Below are positions 46,772-59,019 of a stretch of DNA of 64,000 nt, in pieces. The notes beneath the pieces are model-generated. The model saw nothing but the letters and a program-made list of their open reading frames with translations, ran no database searches and had not been told where the DNA came from. The stretch comes from Legionella maceachernii (GTDB taxonomy: Bacteria > Pseudomonadota > Gammaproteobacteria > Legionellales > Legionellaceae), in contig NZ_FUXJ01000014.1 of NCBI RefSeq assembly GCF_900167045.1, forward strand, positions 49,920 through 113,919, written 5' to 3'. The number at the start of each line of letters is the position of its first letter. Within the stretch, counting starts at the first letter, position 1. A program made the translations under genes and the position numbers.

Positions 46772-48302
46772 GGGTTTCTGCCAATAATGCGCTACCTGTC
46801 ATTTCAGGGGGTTGCTTAATTCCGAGTAAAGCTAAGACGGTGGGGGCAATATCAATTAAGCTTCCTTTAGTTTTACTGAATTGCCAATCCCCTCCTACAT
46901 AAAGTAAAGGCACTGGTTGACATGTATGAGCGGTATGCGCTTGATGTGTGACTTCATCATACATCGCCTCAGCATTGCCATGATCCGCTGTGATTAATAA
47001 AGATCCTCCGACACTTGCTAAGGCTTGCCAAACGTTATGCATGCATTGATCTAAACATTCAATGGCTTTTTTAGTCGCTTCGAAATCGCCACTATGGCCA
47101 ACCATGTCTGCATTGGCGTAGTTACAAATGATGACATCATAGGCTTCACTGCGAATAGCGTCTACTAACGCATGCGTCAGCTCTGGAGCGCTCATTTCTG
47201 GAAGTAAGTCGTAAGTAGCCACCAAAGGAGAGGGAATAAGAATTCGGTCTTCGTTGGGAAAAACCTGCTCTGATCCGCCGTTGAAGAAAAAAGTCACGTG
47301 CGCATATTTTTCTGTTTCAGCAATGCGTAGTTGGCTTAATCCATTCGCTGCAAGGACCTCTCCCAGTGTATTGTGTAAGTTTAGGGGGGGGAAGGCGCAT
47401 TCTGTGGCTAAATTTTTGGCATATTGAGTCATGCTCACAAAATGGGTAAGAGCGGGCTTTGATGGGCGAATAAACCCATCAAAACTCTCATCAATAAACG
47501 CTTTAGTTAATTGACGTGCACGATCAGCGCGAAAGTTAAAGAAAAAGACAGCATCGCCATCTTCGATAGGCTGACTTTCGCCAATTAACGTTGGAGGAAT
47601 AAATTCATCTGATTTTTTTTCGGCATAAAATGCATTTACTGCTTCTTCTGCGGATTCAAAATGATAGCTGGCTTTACTTTCCGTGAGTAGGTGATACACA
47701 GGAGCGATACGTTCCCAGCGTTTATCACGATCCATCGCAAAATAACGCCCGGTAATTGATTTGATTGAGGCTACAGGATAGATTTCAAGTGCCTTTTTTA
47801 GATTAGCTAAGCTTTCTAAAGCACTTTGCGGCGGAGTATCACGACCATCAAGAAATAAATGCAGACAAACTCGATTAAAAGCATGCTTTGCGCACAATGC
47901 AAGAAAAGCAAACAAGTGATTTTCATGGCTGTGAACTCCACCTGGAGAAAGCAATCCCATCACATGGACTGTTTTACCTTCTCCTTTCGCGTCTTCAATC
48001 AGCTTAACGAGCACTGAATTCTGGTTAAATTCTCCGTTGGTAATGGTTTCGTTAATGCGAGTGAAGTCTTGAAAGATCACTCGACCTGCTCCGATATGCA
48101 TGTGACCTACTTCGGAGTTCCCCATTTGTTCATCAGGCAATCCAACTTGGTGTCCTGATGCATCGAGTAAAATATGCGGTCGAGTCGCCCACCATTCATC
48201 CCATTGCGGTGTATTGGCTGCGAAAATTGCATTATGCTCTTTTTCTTTACGGTACCCCCAGCCGTCGAGAACCATTAAGACAAGCGGTACATTTTTACGC
48301 AT
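46755..48302 (-). CDS. gpmI: 2,3-bisphosphoglycerate-independent phosphoglycerate mutase
   Basis: A 515-residue two-manganese iPGM that interconverts 3- and 2-phosphoglycerate. The phosphatase/alkaline phosphatase-like domain has VLDGWG at the start, catalytic S63 in MGNSEVGHMHIGAG, and metal-binding ADMVGHSGDF and TADHGNAEAM near the end; the transferase insert includes FLDGRDTPP and GRYFAMDRDKRW. ATG 48302 is chosen with an AAAGAG ribosome site upstream; an in-frame start at 48347 adds 15 residues of low quality. First gene of the gpmI-envC-ctpA operon. Confidence 0.96.
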   Translation of the reverse strand: MRKNVPLVLMVLDGWGYRKEKEHNAIFAANTPQWDEWWATRPHILLDASGHQVGLPDEQMGNSEVGHMHIGAGRVIFQDFTRINETITNGEFNQNSVLVKLIEDAKGEGKTVHVMGLLSPGGVHSHENHLFAFLALCAKHAFNRVCLHLFLDGRDTPPQSALESLANLKKALEIYPVASIKSITGRYFAMDRDKRWERIAPVYHLLTESKASYHFESAEEAVNAFYAEKKSDEFIPPTLIGESQPIEDGDAVFFFNFRADRARQLTKAFIDESFDGFIRPSKPALTHFVSMTQYAKNLATECAFPPLNLHNTLGEVLAANGLSQLRIAETEKYAHVTFFFNGGSEQVFPNEDRILIPSPLVATYDLLPEMSAPELTHALVDAIRSEAYDVIICNYANADMVGHSGDFEATKKAIECLDQCMHNVWQALASVGGSLLITADHGNAEAMYDEVTHQAHTAHTCQPVPLLYVGGDWQFSKTKGSLIDIAPTVLALLGIKQPPEMTGSALLAETHELSN

Positions 48303-48458
48303 ACTAATCTCTTTAAGAAAAACTTGATTATACCCAAGATACTTCAAAGTGCTAGTTTTAGACGACTTGATTTTTTTGGTATATCTACTTAATCAAAATA
48401 ATACAGTACTTAATATTTTACTCTAAAGCAGTTAGACTATTGGCTTTTGTATTATTGG

Positions 48459-49202
48459 ATGAATAGTTTGAATGATATTTTACCTCAACATATTGCCATC
48501 GTAATGGATGGGAATGGTCGTTGGGCAGAAAGCCGTGGTTTGCTTCGCGTCGAAGGCCATCGTGCCGGGGTTGAGGCGGTCAAGACAGTAATTCGTTGTT
48601 GCTTGGAAAGTCAGATACCCATTCTCAGTCTGTTTGCTTTTAGCAGTGAAAATTGGTCAAGGCCGGAAAATGAGGTTGAATTCCTTATGCAGCTTTTTAT
48701 AGAGGCGCTTAATCATGAGGTACAAGAGCTACACCAACATGGCATTCAACTTAAGTTCACCGGTGATAGAGGCGCATTATCCGCAGCGTTGTGTGAACAG
48801 ATGCACGCTGCGGAAAAATTGACTGAAAACAATGAACGATTGACCTTAAATATTGTCGTGAATTACGGGGGTAAATGGGATATAGTTCAGGCAACAAAAG
48901 CAATTGCCAAAAAAGTTTGTGCCGGCGAATTAATGCTCGATGCCATTGATGAAATGGCTTTAGCAGAAGAGTTAAGCACGCAAGGTTTGCAAGATCCCGA
49001 TCTATTCATTCGTACCAGCGGAGAGCAACGAATTTCTAACTTTTTTCTCTGGCAACTGGCTTATACCGAACTCTATTTTACGGAAGTGCATTGGCCTGAT
49101 TTTAACGCTGATGAGTTTCAAAAAGCACTCGCTAGTTTTAGTCGAAGAGAACGACGTTATGGTAAAACTTCTCAGCAATTGAAAGAGCCGAATCATGTTT
49201 AG
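48459..49202 (+). CDS. uppS: undecaprenyl diphosphate synthase
   Basis: A 247-residue cis-prenyltransferase that makes the C55 carrier lipid for peptidoglycan and O-antigen. Motifs: [16 protein letters not shown] with catalytic D17, [19 protein letters not shown], and [27 protein letters not shown] 48459 is favoured; an in-frame TTG at 48447 would add four residues. It opens a long envelope operon and overlaps cdsA by eight bases. Confidence 0.96.
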   Translation: MNSLNDILPQHIAIVMDGNGRWAESRGLLRVEGHRAGVEAVKTVIRCCLESQIPILSLFAFSSENWSRPENEVEFLMQLFIEALNHEVQELHQHGIQLKFTGDRGALSAALCEQMHAAEKLTENNERLTLNIVVNYGGKWDIVQATKAIAKKVCAGELMLDAIDEMALAEELSTQGLQDPDLFIRTSGEQRISNFFLWQLAYTELYFTEVHWPDFNADEFQKALASFSRRERRYGKTSQQLKEPNHV

Positions 49203-49992
49203 ACAACGGTTATTAACAGTATTAATCCTTGCCCCTCTCGTATTGTTTATCATTTACTACGCGAAAAGTTGGGTTTTCATAAGTTTAGTGGCCTTATTAC
49301 TGGTGGCTTGCGGTTTAGAGTGGTTGGTATTAATTCCTGTGAACCAACTTTGGTTAAAGATAATATTTATTGTCCTTTTACTAGGAGCTGCTTGGGTAAG
49401 TCATTTTATTTTTTATTATGAGTTAGTGGCCAGCATTGTACTGTGGGTAGCAATCTTTATTGCCATACTTCATTTCCCTAAGTCTCAGCGTGTTTGGGGT
49501 CGTTCGTGGATTGTTTTTCTAGCAGGATTATTTTTACTCCCCTTATTTGCACAGAGCATAGTGAAGATTTATGATGCACCTCAAGGAAAAGATTTAATCG
49601 TTTATCTACTCTTTTTAATTTGGGCCGCTGATATTGGTGCCTATTTAGTAGGTAAACAATGGGGAAAGCACAAATTAATACCTTTAGTTAGCCCAGGAAA
49701 AACGGTAGAGGGCGCGTTAGGTGGTTTTACATTGTCCATGTTAATCGCATTGGGAGGCTATTTTTATTTCCAGCCCAAATGGTTAGTGAATTGGTTTTTA
49801 ATTGCAGTGATCACCACATTAATTTCAATGATTGGCGATTTATCTATCTCTATGCTCAAAAGACGAACTAATATTAAAGATACTGGCCATTTATTGCCGG
49901 GGCATGGCGGAATTCTCGATCGATTAGATAGTTTAATTGCCGCTTCATCTTTATTTTACAGTGGGTTGGCTTTTCTAAACCCGGGATTATAA
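49195..49992 (+). CDS. cdsA: phosphatidate cytidylyltransferase
   Basis: A 265-residue multi-helix inner-membrane enzyme that makes CDP-diacylglycerol. The signature S-x(3)[24 protein letters not shown] at the C-terminal end (about 220-245) and several transmembrane stretches identify CdsA. Its product feeds PssA (29.1 kb). It overlaps uppS and precedes rseP by two bases, in the standard proteobacterial order. Confidence 0.95.
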   Translation: MFRQRLLTVLILAPLVLFIIYYAKSWVFISLVALLLVACGLEWLVLIPVNQLWLKIIFIVLLLGAAWVSHFIFYYELVASIVLWVAIFIAILHFPKSQRVWGRSWIVFLAGLFLLPLFAQSIVKIYDAPQGKDLIVYLLFLIWAADIGAYLVGKQWGKHKLIPLVSPGKTVEGALGGFTLSMLIALGGYFYFQPKWLVNWFLIAVITTLISMIGDLSISMLKRRTNIKDTGHLLPGHGGILDRLDSLIAASSLFYSGLAFLNPGL

Positions 49993-49994
49993 CT

Positions 49995-51347
49995 ATGGTT
50001 ACAACCTTGCTTTATTTTTTTCTCGCTTTATTACTGCTCATCACAGTGCACGAATATGGCCATTTTTTAGTCGCTCGCCTCTGCGGGGTAAAGGTTCTCC
50101 GTTTTTCTTTTGGTTTTGGCAAAGTATTAGCCCGTTGGCGTGATAAACAAGGGACAGAATACGCTTGGTCTCTCTTTCCTTTAGGTGGCTATGTGAAAAT
50201 GCTGGATGAAGCCGAGGGAGAAGTTCCTGCACATGAGCGTCATTTAGCGTTTAATAACAAATCGGTTTGGGCTCGTATTGCCATCATCGTTGCGGGTCCA
50301 TTATTTAATTTCATTTTTGCTTTTGTAGCGTTATGGCTTGTGCTTGTTATAGGTATACAATCACTCGCACCCATGATTGACGGGGTGAAGCCAGGTAGTA
50401 TCGCCGCCACTGCTGGTTTAGAGCCTAAGCAAGAGATTGTGGCTTTAGACGATAAAAAAATAAGCAGTTGGCGAGATTTTCAATTTGCTTTAATGCCCTT
50501 ACTTGGTAGTGATGCAACGATCTCTTTGACAGTCAAGTCGTTAACGAATGGGCAACTGAAAAATGTGTCCTTACCGCTTACCCATTGGGAATTGGATACT
50601 AAAAAACCTGACCCTTTAAATAGTCTAGGAATAAAACCATTTATTCCCAAGATTCCTCCTGTTATTGGTGAAGTAGTGGAAGGTTCACCTGCAAAAACAG
50701 CCGGGCTACAACAAGGCGATGTGATCACTAAAATGAATGGTAATCCCATGGATGATTGGCTGGATTTGGTAGAGTATGTCAAACTCCACCCCGGCGAAGA
50801 GTTATCTCTGATAATAAAAAGACAGGGACATGAGCAAGTGGTTAGTTTGCTCATTGGGACTAAATTAAATGAGGGTCAACAAGAAGGATTTCTCGGTCTT
50901 CGCTCAGAAAAAGTCGACTGGCCTAAGCAGTGGCTACGTACTCAACGCCAAGGCCCCTTGCAAGCAATCGGTACCGCATTTGCCCAAACCACGGAGTTAA
51001 CAGGTGCTACTTTTTCTCTGATTGGGCGCTTTATTACGGGTAAATTAGCTTTGCAGAGCATTAGTGGACCAGTAGGTATTGCTCAAGGAGCGGGTGAATC
51101 GGGGCGTAGTGGATTAGCGTATTACCTGTCGTTTTTAGCATTAGTGAGTATTAGTTTGGGGGTATTGAATTTATTGCCTATTCCTATGCTTGATGGGGGA
51201 CATTTGCTATATTGCGTCATCGAAGTAATTCGAGGTAAGCCACTCTCTGATAACGTAAAATCAGTGGGTATCTATTTAGGATTAATGGTACTCATGGGAT
51301 TAATGTTATTGGCATTAAGCAATGATATTACTCGTTTAACCAATTGA
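49995..51347 (+). CDS. rseP: RIP metalloprotease RseP
   Basis: A 450-residue site-2 protease of the inner membrane. The zinc motif is HEYGH (H19, E20, H23) in TM1, two PDZ-like segments follow (about 115-190 and 205-285, GSPAKTAGLQQGDVI), and the second metal motif LLPIPMLDGGHLL lies near residue 395. RseP cuts anti-sigma factors and remnant signal peptides. It sits between cdsA and bamA as in most gammaproteobacteria, linking envelope stress sensing to the outer-membrane assembly genes. Confidence 0.95.
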   Translation: MVTTLLYFFLALLLLITVHEYGHFLVARLCGVKVLRFSFGFGKVLARWRDKQGTEYAWSLFPLGGYVKMLDEAEGEVPAHERHLAFNNKSVWARIAIIVAGPLFNFIFAFVALWLVLVIGIQSLAPMIDGVKPGSIAATAGLEPKQEIVALDDKKISSWRDFQFALMPLLGSDATISLTVKSLTNGQLKNVSLPLTHWELDTKKPDPLNSLGIKPFIPKIPPVIGEVVEGSPAKTAGLQQGDVITKMNGNPMDDWLDLVEYVKLHPGEELSLIIKRQGHEQVVSLLIGTKLNEGQQEGFLGLRSEKVDWPKQWLRTQRQGPLQAIGTAFAQTTELTGATFSLIGRFITGKLALQSISGPVGIAQGAGESGRSGLAYYLSFLALVSISLGVLNLLPIPMLDGGHLLYCVIEVIRGKPLSDNVKSVGIYLGLMVLMGLMLLALSNDITRLTN

Positions 51348-51516
51348 AAATAATAAATAAAAAGAAATAGGTAAACGATACAGTCAGGTAAGGTTTTCTT
51401 CAATTTCTTGACAGGGTCGACCAGTTCCTATAAAAGGGTTGCAATTTATTCTCTTGGGCTTAAAAGCATGCTTTTGATCCTAAGAACATGGGTAGTAGTA
51501 CTGGACGTAAATAATA

Positions 51517-53832
51517 ATGAGAAAAGTCAGTAGAAAAATTTTATTAGGTATTTGTTGTTCGGCAGCGTTGACCTGGTCAGTGCAAGTAAGTGCAGCAGAT
51601 GAATTCATTGTACGTAACATCAAAATTACCGGATTACATCGGATAAGTGCAGGTACAGTATTAAATTATTTACCTGTTCAAGTGGGTGAAGAAATAGGGC
51701 CTAGCTCCACAGCGCAAATTATTCGAGCCTTATATGATACCGGTTTTTTTCAGTCCGTAGAGCTTGAGAGGCAAGGAAGCACCTTGATTGTGAATGTGGT
51801 TGAAAGAGCAACCATTGGCTCGGTGACGGTTGCGGGGAATAAAGAAATTCCCAGCGATAAGATGAAAGAATTGTTAAAAGAACTGGGTTTAGTGAAGGGA
51901 CGAGTGTATCAACGAGCTTCCCTTGAGCGTTTAGAAAAAGAGTTAAAACAAGCTTATAATGCGCGTGGAAAATATAATGCTCGTATTGAAACCAATGTAA
52001 AAACATTAACTGAAAATCGTGTAGCCATCAATGCGACCATTTCTGAAGGACGGGTTTCACGTATTAAAGAAATTAAGTTTATTGGCAATCATGATTTTTC
52101 CAGCAACGAGCTGATGCCCCAAATGTCTTTGTCCACCTCGAGTATTTTTACTTATCTTACTAAAAAAGATCAGTACTCTAAAGCGGCAATGGATACTTCA
52201 TTGGAAGCATTACGCTCATTTTATCTTGATCGTGGTTATTTGAAATTTAGAATTGTTTCTTCACAAGTGTTGTTATCACCTGATAAAAAAGACGTATTTA
52301 TTAATATCCATATTGAGGAAGGACCTCAATATCGATTTGCCGGTTACTCAGTGATTGGTAAAACCATTTTACCTAAAGAAAAAATAGATGCACTCGTTCA
52401 AGTGAGGAAAGGGGATATCTTCTCACGGAAGAAAGTGACGGAAACGATTTCTGCTATTGGTTTAGCGCTGGGGGACATTGGTTACGGTTTTCCGGCGATC
52501 AATGCCGAACCACGTATTGATGAAACAAATAAAACAGTATTCATCGCCTTTGTGGTTGAACCCGGACGCCATGTTTACGTACGACGCATTAATTTCCATG
52601 GCAACACTAAGACGGCTGATTATGTGCTGCGAAACGTCATTCGTCAAAATGAGGGATCACTTCTCTCATTGCATAATATCAAAGAATCTGAAAGACAAAT
52701 GCGCCTTTTGGGCTATCTAAAAAATGTGAATGTGAAGACTACTCCAGTTCCTGGAGCAAATAATCAAGTGGATTTAGATGTTGAAATCGAAGAAGCGCCA
52801 TCCGCAGAGGCAACTGCTTCATTAGGTTATGGTACAAACGGCCCTCAATTTAATGCAGCTTTTAACCAGCATAACTTCATGGGTACAGGTCGTTCGGTGG
52901 GTGTCGGTTTTAATGCGAGTTATTGGGGTAAGGATTATTCATTTAACTACTACAATCCTTTTTACACTAAAACGGGTGTAGGACGAGGAATTAACCTTTA
53001 TTACAATACCATTGATCCTAAGCGCTTAAGGGATATTAGTGTTTACTCCGCCGACCGTTTCGGAGGTGACGTAAGCTATAATATTCTTCTAAGTGAATAC
53101 AGCAGCTTGCAATTAGGTTATGGGTATCAAGATTTGCGCATTAAGTCAGTCGGTATCGTTCAGCAAATTCAGAATTTTGTGCTTTTGCATGGGCGTAATT
53201 TCCATCAAATCCGTTTAACCAGCGGCTGGAGCCGTAACACTTATGATCAAATGCCGTATCCAACCAAAGGGTGGAATCAGCAAATTAATGGGTTAGTCGC
53301 TTTACCTGCCTCTTCAAGATCACTGGCTTATTATAAAGCATCCTACATGACCCGTTTTTATCAGCCTCTTATTCGCGGATTTATCTTTACCGCATTAGGT
53401 AATGTGGGCTATGGAAATACTTTCAACAGAGACGGTTTACCCTTCTTTGAAAACTATTATGCGGGAGGTATTGCATATCCTGGTCAGGTACGGGGTTATG
53501 ACAGTTACTCTTTGGGACCTAGAGACAATAACTTCAATGCGCTGGGAGGTAACTTCTTGGTAAATGGAAGTGCAGGGCTAATTTTACCTTACCCACTCAG
53601 TCGTGACACGGTCAGAACGACAATATTCGCCGACGTAGGTAACGTTTATGCGAGCAGAATACCTACTTTCCTGACAGGTACCGATTCAGGGCCTTTGCGC
53701 TACTCTGCAGGGGTATCGGTTGAATGGCGTTCGCCTTTTGGACCATTAGCATTCAGTTTGGCTAAAGCTTTAAACAAACAGCGTTTTGATGATGGACAAG
53801 TATTCCAATTTACCTTGTCTTCTGGCTTTTAG
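51517..53832 (+). CDS. bamA: outer-membrane protein assembly factor BamA
   Basis: A 771-residue Omp85 protein, core of the BAM complex. Signal peptide (LTWSVQVSAAD), five POTRA domains (about 25-425), then a C-terminal 16-strand barrel with the VRGYDSYSLGPRD lid loop (about 660) and an aromatic C-terminal strand (FQFTLSSGF). It is in the rseP-bamA-skp-lpxD set. The 169 bases before it hold TTGACA (51408-51413), TATAAA 15 bases later and a perfect AAAAGCATGCTTTT palindrome (51462-51475), so an internal promoter is possible. Confidence 0.97.
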   Translation: MRKVSRKILLGICCSAALTWSVQVSAADEFIVRNIKITGLHRISAGTVLNYLPVQVGEEIGPSSTAQIIRALYDTGFFQSVELERQGSTLIVNVVERATIGSVTVAGNKEIPSDKMKELLKELGLVKGRVYQRASLERLEKELKQAYNARGKYNARIETNVKTLTENRVAINATISEGRVSRIKEIKFIGNHDFSSNELMPQMSLSTSSIFTYLTKKDQYSKAAMDTSLEALRSFYLDRGYLKFRIVSSQVLLSPDKKDVFINIHIEEGPQYRFAGYSVIGKTILPKEKIDALVQVRKGDIFSRKKVTETISAIGLALGDIGYGFPAINAEPRIDETNKTVFIAFVVEPGRHVYVRRINFHGNTKTADYVLRNVIRQNEGSLLSLHNIKESERQMRLLGYLKNVNVKTTPVPGANNQVDLDVEIEEAPSAEATASLGYGTNGPQFNAAFNQHNFMGTGRSVGVGFNASYWGKDYSFNYYNPFYTKTGVGRGINLYYNTIDPKRLRDISVYSADRFGGDVSYNILLSEYSSLQLGYGYQDLRIKSVGIVQQIQNFVLLHGRNFHQIRLTSGWSRNTYDQMPYPTKGWNQQINGLVALPASSRSLAYYKASYMTRFYQPLIRGFIFTALGNVGYGNTFNRDGLPFFENYYAGGIAYPGQVRGYDSYSLGPRDNNFNALGGNFLVNGSAGLILPYPLSRDTVRTTIFADVGNVYASRIPTFLTGTDSGPLRYSAGVSVEWRSPFGPLAFSLAKALNKQRFDDGQVFQFTLSSGF

Positions 53833-53933
53833 CGATTTGCTAAAGAAAATTTACAATTGGCGGGTTTACAATTATCGCAACCTTTGATGATCTATGATAG
53901 CATCAGGGTCTTTTAATTAGGAGAGCAATAAAA

Positions 53934-54431
53934 ATGAAGCGTGTGACTGGGATTCTAATCTCGTTGATGTTAAGCGTTGTTGGGTTTAATGCCTTTGCTG
54001 ACGTAAAAATTGGTGTGGTGGACTTGCAGAAAATCATGCAAACCTCTAATCAAATGAAATCCATTCAGCAAAAGCTAGAAAAAGATTTTAAACCTCGCCG
54101 TGACAAATTAGTTGCTATGGAAGAAGGTTTAAAACAAGATATGGAAAAATTTAAGCGTGATAGTTCAGTAATGAGCGAGTCACAAAAGAAAGATCTTGAG
54201 AAAAAGATACTTGCTACTCAGCAAACTTTCGAAAGAGAAGGTCAACAATACCAACAAGAATTGAGCACGGCTCACAATGAAGCAATGGAAGATCTTTATA
54301 GCAAAATTCGAAAAGCCATTGCTAAAGTCGCTGAAACTGATAAATACGATGTTGTCCTACAAAAGGATGCAGCACCTTTTAGTTCTGATAAGCTAGATAT
54401 TACTGATAATGTAATCAAGCAAATTGGCTAA
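53934..54431 (+). CDS. skp: periplasmic chaperone Skp/OmpH
   Basis: A 165-residue periplasmic chaperone. Signal peptide (ILISLMLSVVGFNAFADV), short beta part (KIGVVDLQKIMQTS) and long charged tentacle helices rich in Lys/Gln/Glu (KLEKDFKPRRDKL to EREGQQYQQEL), then DVVLQKDAAPF. Skp trimers hold unfolded outer-membrane proteins for BamA, encoded just upstream. AGGAGA ribosome site lies 11 bases before ATG. LpxD starts 11 bases after its stop. Confidence 0.95.
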   Translation: MKRVTGILISLMLSVVGFNAFADVKIGVVDLQKIMQTSNQMKSIQQKLEKDFKPRRDKLVAMEEGLKQDMEKFKRDSSVMSESQKKDLEKKILATQQTFEREGQQYQQELSTAHNEAMEDLYSKIRKAIAKVAETDKYDVVLQKDAAPFSSDKLDITDNVIKQIG

Positions 54432-54442
54432 TTAGGCGCTCT

Positions 54443-55483
54443 GTGTACACCCTTGCCGAATTGGCACACCGTCTTAATGGTTGCTTGCATGGTAATGCCG
54501 AGCAACCAATAAGCGGTGTTGCATCTCTGAGTTGTGCCACCAACACTGATCTAGCTTACTTTGACAATACAATGATGTTGCAGTTGTTAGAGAAAACTCA
54601 GGCAGGTGCTGTGTTATTAGCTACTGGACATGCAAAATATTGTCCAGTTAATTCCATCGTTGTGACTAATCCCTTGCTCAGTATGACAATTGCTGCAGAA
54701 ATGCTGCCACAGGAAATCGAACGTCAAGAAGGTATCCACCCTACGGCACGTATTGCTTCCTCAGCAATTTTGGGGAAACGGATTGCGATAGGAGCTAATA
54801 CTGTAATCGGGGATTCAGTAATCATAGGCGATGGGGTGAGCATTGCAGCGAACTGTGTTATTGAAGAAGGCGTGAGTATAGGACCGCACACGGTGATTCG
54901 TAGTGGCGTCAGCGTTCATCGTGGATCAAAAATGGGCGCATATGTTTTGGTCGAAAGTGGAGTGGTTCTAGGCGCTATTCCATTCAATAGTTTAAAGGCA
55001 CAAGGGCGATGGCATAGTGGCATCGCAGTGGGAGGCGTAGTAATTGCAGATTATGTACGGCTTGGCGCAAATACGGTTGTAACTAGAGGTTCCTTAGGGG
55101 ATACCTATATCGATGAAGGGGTACATATTGATAATTTGGTCCAAATTGCGCACGATGTAGTTATCGGGAAAAACACGGCAATCGCCGGTTGTGCAGCAAT
55201 TGGCGCCTATACTCGAATTGGTTCCCACTGTATTATCGGGGGGGCTAGTTGTATAGCTGCACATACCCATCTGGTCGATGACATCGTTATTACGGGAATG
55301 TCAACCGTAACCAAGTCGCTGTCCAAAGCGGGTATTTATTCTTCAGGAACTGTGGTCAGTAAGCATGACCAATGGCGCCGCAATGCTGCACGTTTTCGCC
55401 GTCTTGATGACTATATTATTCGGCTCACAAAATTGGAGAAAGAGCATAACAAAAAGAACAAGGAGCACATCTCCCAGAATTAA
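54443..55483 (+). CDS. lpxD: UDP-3-O-acylglucosamine N-acyltransferase LpxD
   Basis: A 346-residue acyltransferase of lipid A synthesis, third step. N-terminal uridine-binding domain to about residue 100, then left-handed beta-helix hexapeptide repeats (IGANTVIGDSVIIGDGVSIA and onward), and a C-terminal helical tail (KHDQWRRNAARFRRLDDYI). Catalytic His lies in DNLVQIAHDVVIG (about residue 239). It starts with GTG 54443. It lies between skp and fabZ. A palindromic repeat follows the gene at 55520-55550. L. pneumophila carries more than one lpxD; this is the operon copy. Confidence 0.95.
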   Translation: MYTLAELAHRLNGCLHGNAEQPISGVASLSCATNTDLAYFDNTMMLQLLEKTQAGAVLLATGHAKYCPVNSIVVTNPLLSMTIAAEMLPQEIERQEGIHPTARIASSAILGKRIAIGANTVIGDSVIIGDGVSIAANCVIEEGVSIGPHTVIRSGVSVHRGSKMGAYVLVESGVVLGAIPFNSLKAQGRWHSGIAVGGVVIADYVRLGANTVVTRGSLGDTYIDEGVHIDNLVQIAHDVVIGKNTAIAGCAAIGAYTRIGSHCIIGGASCIAAHTHLVDDIVITGMSTVTKSLSKAGIYSSGTVVSKHDQWRRNAARFRRLDDYIIRLTKLEKEHNKKNKEHISQN

Positions 55484-55519
55484 CTGCTTTGTAATCTTTG
55501 ATATAGCTCATCTCTACGC

Positions 55520-55550
55520 CCCGCTCCCGCGGTCAAACCGGGGAAGCGGG
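55520..55550. repeat. REP-like GC palindrome between lpxD and fabZ
   Basis: CCCGCTCCC at 55520-55528 pairs with GGG-A-AGCGGG at 55541-55550 with one bulged base, around an inner CGG-TCAAA-CCG hairpin. The core CCCGCGGTCA also occurs at about 29943-29952, so it looks like a dispersed intergenic palindrome. It interrupts the lpxD-fabZ spacing within the operon (139-base gap). Confidence 0.7.
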
Positions 55551-55622
55551 AGGTAAGAAAGAAAAGGGAGCTGTTAGAATAGACCAAAGTGATTAAATGA
55601 TGAATTAAATGAGAGCTAACTT

Positions 55623-56070
55623 ATGAGTGAACCTGTTGATATAATCCGAATTCTTGATTTATTGCCGCACCGATATCCATTTATTTTGGTTGATCGAGTT
55701 TTGGAATATACCGCATTCGACTATTTAATTGCGACGAAGAATGTGACAATTAATGAGCCTTTTTTTATGGGGCACTTTCCTGGAAATCCCATTATGCCAG
55801 GTGTGTTGATGCTCGAGGCTTTAGCACAGGCAAGTGCGATATTATCTAACTTATCGCGTAGCCCCAAAGAGGGTCATGAATTCCTGTATTTTTTTGCAGG
55901 GATCGATAATGCTAAATTTAAGCATGTAGTGACTCCTGGTGACCAGTTGCGTTTAGAGGTTAAACTAATTGGTCAAAAACGAGATTTTTGGCGAATGCAT
56001 GGTGAAGCATTTGTGGGTGACAAGCTTGCCTGCTCCGCAGACTTAATGAGTGCAGCAAAGGAAATAAAAA

Positions 56071-56081
<11 letters not shown>
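55623..56081 (+). CDS. fabZ: 3-hydroxyacyl-[ACP] dehydratase FabZ
   Basis: A 152-residue hot-dog fold dehydratase. Motifs: LLPHRYPFILVDRV, NEPFFMGHFPGNPIMPGVLMLEALAQ with catalytic His (in GHFPGNP) and Glu, and GIDNAKFKHVVTPGDQL. It removes water from 3-hydroxyacyl-ACP, in competition with LpxA and LpxD for the same precursor pool, which explains its place between them. Overlaps the lpxA start by 11 bases. Confidence 0.97.
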
Positions 56082-58939
<2,858 letters not shown>

Positions 58940-59019
58940 AGAGGAGTTCCTATAGGAAAAAGGGTTTTAATATTGCAATAAGATATTTTTTTGGACACAA
59001 ATAATCGATTATCCTAGGC

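Noticed and set aside
58955..58980. TTAATATT sequence resembling half a PmrA box upstream of the 272-residue gene
   Set aside because: Single half-site on the opposite strand to the gene, in A/T-rich DNA where such matches occur by chance.
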